Source of the DNA: JAGTQI01 sp038868115
GTDB lineage: Archaea; Thermoproteota; Bathyarchaeia; Bathyarchaeales; Bathycorpusculaceae
DNA length: 64,000 nucleotides
Reading direction: 5' to 3'
Assembly (NCBI GenBank): GCA_038868115.1
Contig: JAWBXA010000004.1
Span: 8,159-72,158, forward strand
In this document: positions 1 through 6,864 of the stretch, piece after piece
Layout of the letters: every line of letters begins with the position of its first letter
How positions within the stretch are numbered: position 1 is the first letter of the stretch
Translations under genes and position numbers: made by a program
The notes under the pieces: model-generated
What the model was told of the DNA's origin: nothing
What the model saw: the letters and a program-made list of their open reading frames with translations, nothing else
The model's database searches: none

Positions 1-2
1 CA

Positions 3-119
3 ACACCAGAACAACAAAAGGCCTATATAATATCAGAAGCAGAGAAAGCTGAAGACGAACTTATATATAGAACAAGCAGAACCACAGCTAACACCACCAC
101 GATGCAGAACAGCATCTAG
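3..119 (+). CDS. Possible C-terminal end of a protein starting before the window
   Basis: The third forward frame is open from the left edge to a TAG at 117-119, giving 38 residues (begins TPEQQKAY, ends TMQNSI). The composition is charged and helical at first, then Thr-rich, and the other two forward frames stop early. There is no start codon until near the end, so if real it is the tail of a gene that begins upstream of the window. The family is not recognisable, and a chance open frame cannot be excluded at this length. Confidence 0.35.
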   Translation, partial: TPEQQKAYIISEAEKAEDELIYRTSRTTANTTTMQNSI

Positions 120-168
120 CAACGACTAACCAAATACGACCACTTAACTGAAAAATCGTCGCGTAGAG

Positions 169-181
169 TTTTTATAGTGGT
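169..181 (+). promoter_or_regulatory. Archaeal TATA box for the radical SAM gene
   Basis: The A/T run GTTTTTATAGTGG lies about 30 bases before the ATG at 209. Archaeal transcription normally starts about 25 bases after the TATA box, so the mRNA would begin at or next to that ATG. This favours a leaderless transcript and the ATG over the upstream TTG at 191. Confidence 0.45.
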
Positions 182-208
182 AATACTTTTTTGTTAAAAG
201 GTATTACC

Positions 209-1438
209 ATGATTCCAGTCATAGCAAAATACATGCTTTCCAGAAGCTTTTCAAAGATTAATTTCACGTTTAGACCATTGGACTGGCAAGAGCTAGATTT
301 TAATGGACCAAAATTCGGCGTGTATCTTCATGTGCCTTTCTGCAGAATGTTCTGCTCTTTTTGCCCCTTTTACAAAGTCCTCTACGATGAGAAGCTGAAA
401 AAGAAGTACATTGAAGGCGTTAAAAGTGAAGCCAAATTGCGTGGCTTGAAGGGAAGTGCAGACTGGCTCTACATTGGAGGTGGAACGCCAAACCTGTTAA
501 AGGCTGACGAAGTATGTGAACTTTTGGCATACGTCATGGAGTTTATGGAGCTTAAAGACGTGGGGATGGAAGGAAACCCATTTGAATTCACGCCGGAATA
601 TCTTGAAAAAGTTGGAAATGCAGGTGTTACAAAAATAAGCATGGGAGTTGAAACTTTTCAGTTCGATGCTCTTAAGGCTGTAAGAAGGGCGAAAGCCAAT
701 GAACGTTTAGTTGACAGAATTGTAGACGTGGCTCAGAAAATTGGAATTTCGGTTAACATTGATTTGATGGTAGGGTTGCCTAAGCAAAGCCTTGAAGGGT
801 GCCTGAAAGATATAGAAACCATTGCAGACATAGGACCGGATCAGGTGACCATTTATCCATATCTTTTGATTCCAGGGGTCATGGCTGAACCGGGTGCAGA
901 CTCTTTAAGCATGTTTAGAACCATTGAGAGTGCATGGGATATCCTAAAGGAAAACGGGTATAAAAGAGATAGTGTATGGGTGTTTGCCAAAAGTCACCGC
1001 ATATATGATTCAGCAAAAGACGAGCTTGTATGCGATTATTTTGGTTTAGGCCCAGCGGCTTTTAGCACAATCGGAAACGTCCAAACGGTCAACCCACCAA
1101 TCGAACTATACCTTCACATGCTTAAGAACAGCAAAAGGCTAGCATTTTACTCAGAGCTTGATAAAAACGCTAAAGCATGGCGTGCATTTGCTCACGAACT
1201 TTATAAACTAAAATTAAATCAAGAAGTGTGCAACAAATTGCCTTTAAACGTAAAAACAGTGCTTCAGATTTTGAGGGCAACAGGATATGTCAAAGGCTTC
1301 GATGTAACAAACAAAGGCAGATACCTTGTTCACGAAATTACAAAAACTGTTGTTGAAACGCTTCCATTCCCGCTGAATAACCCAAATCGCATCAAAAACA
1401 TTTCTGAATATGAAAGCCTTAGACAAAATTTCTGTTAG
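209..1438 (+). CDS. Radical SAM protein of the HemN/HemW-like family
   Basis: The protein has about 409 residues. Near the N-terminus it has the radical SAM cluster motif CxxxCxxC (Cys45, 49, 52, in HVPFCRMFCSFC), followed by a YIGGGTP motif about 40 residues later, typical of coproporphyrinogen III oxidase-like (HemN/HemW) enzymes. These bind a 4Fe-4S cluster and SAM. Family members include oxygen-independent coproporphyrinogen oxidases, heme chaperones and enzymes of unknown substrate, and the sequence alone does not choose between them. No other heme genes are nearby, so heme synthesis should not be assumed. The ATG at 209 is preferred over a TTG at 191 because of the TATA box spacing. It stands alone, followed by a convergent decayed locus. 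Confidence 0.75.
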   Translation: MIPVIAKYMLSRSFSKINFTFRPLDWQELDFNGPKFGVYLHVPFCRMFCSFCPFYKVLYDEKLKKKYIEGVKSEAKLRGLKGSADWLYIGGGTPNLLKADEVCELLAYVMEFMELKDVGMEGNPFEFTPEYLEKVGNAGVTKISMGVETFQFDALKAVRRAKANERLVDRIVDVAQKIGISVNIDLMVGLPKQSLEGCLKDIETIADIGPDQVTIYPYLLIPGVMAEPGADSLSMFRTIESAWDILKENGYKRDSVWVFAKSHRIYDSAKDELVCDYFGLGPAAFSTIGNVQTVNPPIELYLHMLKNSKRLAFYSELDKNAKAWRAFAHELYKLKLNQEVCNKLPLNVKTVLQILRATGYVKGFDVTNKGRYLVHEITKTVVETLPFPLNNPNRIKNISEYESLRQNFC

Positions 1439-1478
1439 CGATGACCAACAGCATGGAGGAGAAATAATGTATTTAATT

Positions 1479-1833
1479 TCATTCTTTGCTCGAAAGTGTT
1501 ATGATGTAATCCGCTGTGTCTGCGGACATGTCTGATGCTTGTTCTATAAATTCTATTAAGTCATCAAATATTATGATGGCACCGGTGTTCATTTGCTCTC
1601 CATGTTTGATGAGCAATCTTTTCATGTTTATGTATTCTTTGTCAATTTTGTTTTTGATTTCTTCGACTTTTGCTATGCTTTTTACAGCTTCGATTGGAGC
1701 TGAAAAAATTTTCTATGCTTATGCGTAATGCATAAGCACACTCAACTAGGGCTAAGGTCATGTCAAGTGCATTCTTGGTTAACTCTTGCGGTATTTGGGT
1801 GCCTCGAAGTATTTCTAGGCGGTTTTTCTGCAT
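1479..1833 (-). pseudogene. DUF47 (PhoU-like) gene fragment with a frameshift
   Basis: Reading from 1833 leftwards, the frame gives MQKNRLEILRG... up to ALRISIE, then runs out of phase near 1702-1713, in a run of As followed by Ts. The next frame continues as IFSAPIEAVKSIAKVEEI and stays homologous to the end, with the stop at 1479-1481. The joined protein aligns with the C-terminal half of the intact DUF47 protein at 40519-41178, for example the ILEIM.../EILRG start and the final helix ending in an acidic Asp/Glu-rich turn. The N-terminal half is missing, because an in-frame TAA sits just before the ATG. It therefore carries two lesions, truncation and frameshift. A sequencing error could explain the frameshift but not the missing half. 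Confidence 0.75.
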
Positions 1834-1857
1834 TTTTTAAACCGTGAATAGTTTCCT

Positions 1858-2403
1858 TCACCTCAAGATCACCTTCCGCCCTGTTGCAATATAAATTATT
1901 GATTCACAGATGTAGGTTGCGTGGTCGGCTATTCTTTCAAGATACCTTACTATTAAAACGCTGGAGATTATGCACTTCGTTGTAGTGTCTGCTTTTTCGA
2001 TTAGTTTGTCAAGGAAGCCAAAATACATTTTATCTATCTCTCTTTCCGTCTCCGCTACTCTTTTAGCAAGTTTAGCGTCATGACTTCTAAGGGAGGTTAT
2101 GCTTAAATTAACCATTTCTAATGCTTTTTCACTCATCTCTTTGATATGCGAAATAATCCATGTCTCGCAGTTTCTTATTCCGCCTAATTTTTGATTTGTG
2201 TAGGACATGTCGAGGGCGTATCTTCCAAAGCGGGCGAAGTCGTAGGCGATTTTCATGTAAGACTTGATGGCCCTTAAATCTGAAGCCACGGGCTGAAATC
2301 TTGCAATAAGCTCAAAGGCTTTGTCTTCAGCATTGTCTGACATCAACATTAAAGCATTCGACATTTCACGAATCTCATTGTAGGCTTGCCTGTTCTGTTG
2401 CAA
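1858..2403 (-). CDS. PhoU-family protein, N-terminus missing
   Basis: The 181-residue protein contains the PhoU signature PVASDLR (near residue 38) and a second helical repeat ending YLERIADHATYICE, as in PhoU phosphate-signalling proteins. A usual PhoU has about 215-220 residues with a first helix of roughly 35-40 residues, which is absent here. The only start is a TTG at 2403, two codons after an in-frame stop, and the sequence upstream of the stop does not look PhoU-like. It directly follows an integrase remnant, so the 5' end was probably lost at a recombination breakpoint. The downstream partner is the broken DUF47 gene, so the whole locus may be non-functional. No pst transporter genes are nearby. 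Confidence 0.6.
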   Translation of the reverse strand: MQQNRQAYNEIREMSNALMLMSDNAEDKAFELIARFQPVASDLRAIKSYMKIAYDFARFGRYALDMSYTNQKLGGIRNCETWIISHIKEMSEKALEMVNLSITSLRSHDAKLAKRVAETEREIDKMYFGFLDKLIEKADTTTKCIISSVLIVRYLERIADHATYICESIIYIATGRKVILR

Positions 2404-2430
2404 TAATTATGCTCTGTCAGGAAACGTTAA

Positions 2431-2624
2431 CAGAAAAACTGCAATATTAAAACTGCCATAAAACTCAACATAATAAACATTGAGCAAGCGATGTTCCAAG
2501 TAACAAATGACGAATACCATGTCAAAGTCGCCCACGACCTAAAAGAGGCGTGCACCCTACTGGAGGCAGGCTTTGAATACGTCACCTACATGAAAGGCGT
2601 TAAAATTTCAGAAAACGCAAGTAG
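2431..2624 (+). pseudogene. C-terminal remnant of an archaeal integrase (tyrosine recombinase)
   Basis: After a TAA at 2428, the forward frame reads IEQAMFQVTNDEYHVKVAH, then EACTLLEAGFEYVTYMKGVKI. This is the characteristic tail of archaeal phage-type integrases. Such proteins end in KIFRKRK. Here, restoring one T at about 2607-2609 turns ISENAS into IFRKRK followed by TAG at 2622-2624. The remnant thus has a one-base deletion and lacks the catalytic domain. It abuts the 3' end of rnpB (2646) and a short duplicated copy of that end (2626-2638), as expected for an element integrated at an RNA gene. This is direct reading plus family knowledge; no intact element remains. Confidence 0.75.
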
Positions 2625-2625
2625 G

Positions 2626-2658
2626 GGGCTGGTGTGTTATTTATAGGGCTGGCGTGTT
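2626..2658. repeat. Direct repeat at the rnpB 3' end (candidate att remnant)
   Basis: GGGCTGGTGTGTT at 2626-2638 is repeated as GGGCTGGCGTGTT at 2646-2658 with one mismatch in 13 and a 20-base offset. The second copy is the 3' terminal strand of the rnpB P1 stem. The first copy lies immediately after the integrase stop codon. An attachment-site duplication is the simplest reading, but slippage could also produce so short a repeat. Confidence 0.5.
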
Positions 2659-2962
2659 GGCTGTAACCCGCCTTCTGTTTTATGTGGCATCCGGCTAATC
2701 GGGCTACCTGCGCTTCTGGTAGAAGCTTCATCAGCGCTTGTTTGCCCTTTCCACGTGCAGGACGGCCGTTTCACCGTTTCCACCCAGCATTCTCGACAAC
2801 TTAGCATGCCTCATTGGCACCTGTCTGGGTGGACGTTTCGTTTCTGCTCCGTTGCCAAGGCTCTCGCCTTACGCCTTGCGGCGTTGCACTTCTACATATG
2901 GGCGGAGTTTCCTCAAGCTTCATGATGTTCAGCTCGAAAGCCACGCGCCAACTCGCCAGCCC
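2646..2962 (-). ncRNA. rnpB: RNase P RNA
   Basis: The reverse strand forms the catalytic RNA of RNase P, which removes 5' leaders from pre-tRNAs. The ends pair as a 9-bp P1 stem: 2954-2962 against 2646-2654 (GGGCUGGCG with CGCCAGCCC). The universally conserved 5' block GAGGAAACUCCGCC lies at about 2902-2916, and the 3' block ACAGAAGGCGGGUUAC at about 2663-2679, in the positions expected of archaeal type A RNAs. The length is 317 nt. A protein subunit of the same enzyme (Rnp4) is encoded at 21611. No protein-coding frame across this region is credible. Confidence 0.9.
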
Positions 2963-3043
2963 TAAGATTTCATGCATCAAGCTGTGCAATAAAAGTTTTG
3001 GAAGATTTATTTCGTTGTAAAGTGTTTATGCTAATGATGACAG

Positions 3044-3643
3044 GTGTCTGCTTTGGGTAAGTTTGTCATACTAATCACCGGGACCCCTTGTGTTGGGAAA
3101 ACCTCCGTGGCACGTTTGCTTGCTGTAAGGCTTGGCGCTGTTTATGTGAACTTAACGGAACTTGCTACGAAAAATAACCTTGTTATAGGTGTAGATGAAA
3201 AGAGAGGCGGCTCCTTAATAGTTGATGAAAACCGCTTAAAAAAAGTTGTAATCAAGCTGATAGAAAAGGCGGGCGAACAAAGCGTTGTCATAGATGGGCA
3301 TTACGCTGCAGATGTAGTTCCAAGAAAGCTGGTAACACGCGCTTTTGTTTTGCGACGCGACCCAGTTGAGCTACGAGGTTTTATGGAAAAAGCCGGGTTT
3401 TCCGGCAATAAGTTATGGGAGAATCTGGCTTCTGAGATCTTAGATGTCTGCTTGGTCAATGCATTAGACACGTATGGGAAAGAAAAGGTCTGTGAAATCG
3501 ATGTTACCGATAAAAGCGTCGAGGACGCTGTTGAAGATATTCTGTCGATTTTAAACGGTTTTAAAAAGTGCCGTGTAGGCATAGTTGATTGGCTTGGAAA
3601 ACTGGAAAGCGAAGGGCTATTAAATGAGTATTTGAGGATTTAA
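3044..3643 (+). CDS. Adenylate kinase-like NMP kinase (Fap7/AK6 type)
   Basis: The protein has 199 residues and begins with a P-loop GTPCVGKTS (residues 13-21), followed by the R/V-rich helix and VYVNLTELA. It has a DGHY motif in the middle and a LRRDP segment further on. This pattern matches the archaeal Fap7/AK6 (hCINAP) family, which phosphorylates nucleoside monophosphates and acts as an ATPase in small ribosomal subunit maturation. The start is GTG at 3044, since an in-frame TGA lies just upstream; a TTG four codons later is the alternative. A true adenylate kinase with a zinc lid is encoded separately at 17572, which fits a specialised role for this one. Confidence 0.75.
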   Translation: MSALGKFVILITGTPCVGKTSVARLLAVRLGAVYVNLTELATKNNLVIGVDEKRGGSLIVDENRLKKVVIKLIEKAGEQSVVIDGHYAADVVPRKLVTRAFVLRRDPVELRGFMEKAGFSGNKLWENLASEILDVCLVNALDTYGKEKVCEIDVTDKSVEDAVEDILSILNGFKKCRVGIVDWLGKLESEGLLNEYLRI

Positions 3644-3664
3644 GGAAAGCTCAATGCCTTGTCT

Positions 3665-4030
3665 TTATGCTTTTAAACTCTGTAAAATTTGCCTTGTCGT
3701 TAAAATCATTATTTTTCGCCTGTTTGCGTAGGCTTTTGCATGGTCACTGAATTTTTCTCCAATTATGACAGGGTTGGGCAATCCCACCTCTTCTGAGGCT
3801 TTGTCAAGGTTTATTATGACGTTTATGCCTATCGTTCTTTTCCAGTCTTTTATCCAAACGCCTTGTGTTAGGTGCCCTTTCTGAATTATAAGGTCAAAGT
3901 TTCGGGGTATACCCCTATAACCCTCAAGGCTGACATTTTCCTCTACTTTGTAGCCTTTCTTTCTGAAGTATTGTATTACCGATTGTTTTAAGTCAGATGG
4001 TTCTTCCAGCTTTGTTTCTTCGCTGCTCAT
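3665..4030 (-). CDS. Small Mrr-like restriction endonuclease-fold protein
   Basis: The protein has 121 residues. After a short acidic leader comes a helix with KKGYKVEENV, then RNFDLIIQKG and GVWIKDWKR, resembling the D...xxK core of PD-(D/E)XK nucleases of the Mrr type (Asp in FDLII, Lys in IKDW). The next helix (INVIINLDKASEEVGLPN) and NPVIIGEKFSDHAKAYANRR correspond to the usual Mrr region after the core. No methyltransferase or specificity gene is adjacent, so a classical restriction system is not supported. It converges with the nucleotide kinase gene. The function is unknown, and the fold assignment rests on motif spacing only. Confidence 0.5.
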   Translation of the reverse strand: MSSEETKLEEPSDLKQSVIQYFRKKGYKVEENVSLEGYRGIPRNFDLIIQKGHLTQGVWIKDWKRTIGINVIINLDKASEEVGLPNPVIIGEKFSDHAKAYANRRKIMILTTRQILQSLKA

Positions 4031-4095
4031 CGGAATCCTCTTGCATTAAGCGTTATTTACTAGTTTAGTGAAAAGGTTTTCGGAGCGAGCAGGCA

Positions 4096-4320
4096 TTGAC
4101 AAACTACATCATTGTTACCTGTAGTAAATGCAGAGGCTACCTTCTTGCTAAAGCAAGTCAAAAGTCAAGAACTTGCCCTTACTGCGGTTCAAGAGTTTTG
4201 CTGGAGAAGGCTCGAAGAGTTGCCTCCGCCGAAAAAGCTGATGCAGCATTAATGATGCTGCGCAAGTTAAAGGAGAGAACTGCAAAACATGGAAAGGCTA
4301 GGCTTCAAAGACCATTTTAA
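4096..4320 (+). CDS. Zinc-ribbon protein of the DUF1922 type
   Basis: The 74-residue protein starts at TTG 4096. It has CSKCRGYLLAK near the N-terminus and CPYCGSRV about 18 residues later, forming a four-cysteine zinc ribbon, followed by a basic helical tail (ARRVASAEKADAALMMLRKLKER). This matches small archaeal DUF1922 proteins of unknown role, which are probably nucleic-acid or protein binding. The 3' end overlaps the convergent ZIP transporter gene by 23 bases. Confidence 0.65.
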   Translation: MTNYIIVTCSKCRGYLLAKASQKSRTCPYCGSRVLLEKARRVASAEKADAALMMLRKLKERTAKHGKARLQRPF

Positions 4321-5041
4321 GGAGAGCCATCAATCCTATTCCAAGAAGAATAACAAAAAGTTGAATAATCGACTCTACAGCATGCGGCTTTTTATGAAGT
4401 TCTGGCATAAGGTCTGTGGCCGCTATGTAAATGAAGCCACCAGCAGCGAAAGGGACTAGCAGAGTTTCTATGCTTCTAAGGCAAGCCAGAAAGTATGTTG
4501 CCAGCGCCCCAAGAATAGCCGTCACTGCTGAAACGAAATTATAGGTTAATGCTTTTCTCCTGCTTAATCCTCCGTAGACCAGAACGCCGAAGTCGCCTAT
4601 TTCCTGGGGAACTTCATGGAAAATCACAGCTAAAGTGGTGGCAAAGCCCAGCTCAAAGCTAATCATAAAGGTTGCGGCTATAACCATTCCATCGATAAAG
4701 TTGTGAATTCCGTCTCCAAGAAGATTTAGGTAAACGAAAGTATGAGTTGGACACCTCTTTTCGTGGCAGTGACGCCAGTAAAGGAACTTTTCTAACGCAA
4801 AAAATGAGATTATCCCAACTATAACGCACCATAAGGCGGTTATTGTATCATTTTCAGGCGTCATGGATTCTGGAAGTAAATGAAGAAATGCCCCGCCGAT
4901 GAGGGTGCCGGAGGCAAAGCCCACCAAAACCATTGTTAGATGTTTTAGTTTATCCTCTTTTAATCCGATGAAGATTATTCCTACAAAGGCAATGAGGCTT
5001 ACGGCTGTTACTGATGCCAAAATTGCAACTAAATCGTTCAT
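4298..5041 (-). CDS. ZIP-family divalent metal transporter
   Basis: The 247-residue membrane protein has about seven to eight hydrophobic segments. Helix IV carries the ZIP metal site GDGIHNFIDG and helix V carries FHEVPQEIGDFG, the paired HNxxD and HExPQEIGDF motifs that bind zinc or related metals. Between helices III and IV is a short Cys/His loop (YWRHCHEKRCPTH) that could bind metal. Import of zinc, iron or manganese into the cytoplasm is expected; the exact metal cannot be read from the sequence. The gene is alone on its strand upstream of the convergent DUF1922 gene. Confidence 0.85.
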   Translation of the reverse strand: MNDLVAILASVTAVSLIAFVGIIFIGLKEDKLKHLTMVLVGFASGTLIGGAFLHLLPESMTPENDTITALWCVIVGIISFFALEKFLYWRHCHEKRCPTHTFVYLNLLGDGIHNFIDGMVIAATFMISFELGFATTLAVIFHEVPQEIGDFGVLVYGGLSRRKALTYNFVSAVTAILGALATYFLACLRSIETLLVPFAAGGFIYIAATDLMPELHKKPHAVESIIQLFVILLGIGLMALLKMVFEA

Positions 5042-5084
5042 CGATCCTCAATGGTTAAAGCCTAAACTTATTAGAGTATCGGTT

Positions 5085-6059
5085 TTAACCCCTAACTTTC
5101 TGGAGCATTTCACAAGCCTTGCACAATATTTGCGTTGTTGGCTCCCCGCATGCACTGCATTCCCCCAAAATTCCCGTCTTTCCAATCTTTTCTATAGCTG
5201 GTCTAAGTTTTCCTGCCGCCTTAAAAATTGTGTATTTTATGCCGGCGTGTTTTTCCTCCATTCTATTCAGAAAGTTTCGCACATCGTTCCGCAGTGCTTC
5301 TTGGGCATACGGGCATGGAATGCTTTGAAACTTTACCTTTTTAATATAGGCGTAGAGTGCTGTTTCCTTTTCCGGAATTTCGCAGAAGGGCTTTACCCGC
5401 ACCACAAGTTTTGGATGGGTTTCATCTGTCACCGGTTTTTCTCTAGCCATCCGAAAGGGATCGCCGTGAAGCATGTTAAGCAGAACCGTTTGGACCTCAT
5501 CATCTAACGTGTGGGCTGTTGCAAGCTTATCCGCATCAACCTTTCTCGCAATTATGTTTAATGCTTTCCTTCTCAAAACACCACAGTAAGCACACGGCGA
5601 TAATTCGCCTTCATTTTTACCTTTCAACCTTTCAAATATCTCGTCAAGTGTAAAACCATAAAGTTCTTTGAAGGAAATTATGTAATGCGCCACACCAAGT
5701 TTTCTACAGTTTTCCTCAGCAATTTTTAGCGCTTCGTCCCTGTACCCAGCAATTCCTTCATCCACAGAGACCGCAACAAGCGAAGCCTTCGGATAGTCTC
5801 GCTCTATTTTGAACAAAATGTGCAGGAGGCTCACACTGTCCTTTCCGCCTGAAACAGCCACAGCTATTTTATCGTCAAACTTAAACATGCCATATTTGGT
5901 TATGGTGGCTCTAACTTTGTTCTCAATTGATTTGACAAAGCAACTGTTACACAGTTTCTCACCAGAATATGGCCTAAAGAAAAAGGCTTCCTTTCGTTTA
6001 CAAATGCCGCAGAGCGCTTCGCCTCTAGCATTCTTCACTTTAATCAGTCTTCCAAGCAC
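5085..6059 (-). CDS. tRNA 2-thiolation enzyme (TtuA/NcsA/Ctu1 family)
   Basis: The 324-residue protein has an N-terminal zinc finger (CGICKRKE...CNSC), a PP-loop ATP pyrophosphatase motif SGGKDS near residue 70, and a central CAYCG with an upstream Cys for an Fe-S cluster. It has PCPYAQ and RNDVRNFLN in the second half, and a C-terminal zinc finger (CSACG...CKAC). This is the complete layout of the TtuA/Ctu1 group, which adenylates a tRNA uridine and installs sulfur from a ubiquitin-like carrier. The two subgroups modify U34 or U54, and I cannot separate them here. It is monocistronic, on the same strand as the ZIP gene 43 bases downstream. Confidence 0.85.
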   Translation of the reverse strand: MLGRLIKVKNARGEALCGICKRKEAFFFRPYSGEKLCNSCFVKSIENKVRATITKYGMFKFDDKIAVAVSGGKDSVSLLHILFKIERDYPKASLVAVSVDEGIAGYRDEALKIAEENCRKLGVAHYIISFKELYGFTLDEIFERLKGKNEGELSPCAYCGVLRRKALNIIARKVDADKLATAHTLDDEVQTVLLNMLHGDPFRMAREKPVTDETHPKLVVRVKPFCEIPEKETALYAYIKKVKFQSIPCPYAQEALRNDVRNFLNRMEEKHAGIKYTIFKAAGKLRPAIEKIGKTGILGECSACGEPTTQILCKACEMLQKVRG

Positions 6060-6156
6060 TGTGAAGTTTCTAAGGAAATACTTTTCAAAAGCAAAATTTT
6101 AACAATTCTTAAACACAGAATAGCTTCCAAGGATAAATATCCAATGGTTAAATGCA

Positions 6157-6864
6157 ATGGCTAAGAAACCTTCAAAGCTTTCAGAGGTTCTAGAGGTCGT
6201 TTACAGCACTGAACATTGGGCGTTGCTTGAGAAGCTTAGGGTAAAGGCTTTACGGTTGATGGAGGCGCTTGCAAAGTTTAACATAGAAGCTATAACCCAC
6301 GGCAGCATTGCAAGAGGAGATGTGACAGAGAAAAGCGATGTTGACGTTTTCATACCGCATCCGCCATCATCTTTTTTAATCGAAACAGCCCTTGAACGGG
6401 CGGGAATAACGATAAACAGGCGACTCGTTGTGCAAGCAACGCCTACATATGCAATGAAAGGTTACATAGAAATTGATGAGAGAACCAGCGTCTCATTTCC
6501 ATTGATGAATATGCGCAAGATTGAAAGGGAATTTTACAAGTTCGGCGGCGAAGCAACACTTGAAGCTTTGAAGGCTGGAGTGCGGGTTGCCGGTGTGGAT
6601 AAACGTCTAATGCTTATTGAGCCCACTGAGAAAGGACACAAAGAAAGTGGGATCATCGGCCGAGAAGAGCATGTTGCCAAAGCTTTGAAAATTTCTGTGG
6701 AAACTGTTCTTGATAGAGTTCATGCCCTTCTGAGAAGGGACGAAGTAGGCAGAACTGGTGTTTTCCTAGAAAAGGAGTTAGCTGAGGGCGAAACCTTCGA
6801 GTTAGCTTTAAAAAAATTGGCAGAAGAAAATCCAGCCATCAGAAGGAGACTAAAAATAGTTTAA
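6157..6864 (+). CDS. Predicted nucleotidyltransferase (COG1665-like)
   Basis: The 235-residue protein has a minimal polymerase-beta-type nucleotidyltransferase motif HGSIARGDVTEKSDVDVFI around residues 48-66, with the GS and paired Asp residues (DVDVF) that bind Mg-NTP. A central MNMRKIEREFYKFGG segment and a basic C-terminal helical part follow. The pattern fits archaeal COG1665 proteins, whose substrate is unknown. It ends 4 bases into the convergent pelota gene. Being beside a ribosome-rescue gene does not by itself define a role. Confidence 0.6.
   Translation: MAKKPSKLSEVLEVVYSTEHWALLEKLRVKALRLMEALAKFNIEAITHGSIARGDVTEKSDVDVFIPHPPSSFLIETALERAGITINRRLVVQATPTYAMKGYIEIDERTSVSFPLMNMRKIEREFYKFGGEATLEALKAGVRVAGVDKRLMLIEPTEKGHKESGIIGREEHVAKALKISVETVLDRVHALLRRDEVGRTGVFLEKELAEGETFELALKKLAEENPAIRRRLKIV

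Noticed and set aside
1700..1715. Programmed frameshift in DUF47
   Set aside because: The gene lacks its N-terminal half and lies in a decayed locus, so recoding has no plausible product.
1516..1728. Forward frame of 70 codons
   Set aside because: It is the antisense of the second frame of the DUF47 remnant.
2738..3020. Open frames of 60-75 codons on both strands at 2738-3020
   Set aside because: They lie inside the RNase P RNA gene and have Arg/Cys-rich composition without homology.
4899..5507. Long forward frame of 202 codons over the TtuA/NcsA gene
   Set aside because: It is antisense to a well-supported gene, Cys/Phe/Leu-rich and without recognisable domain.
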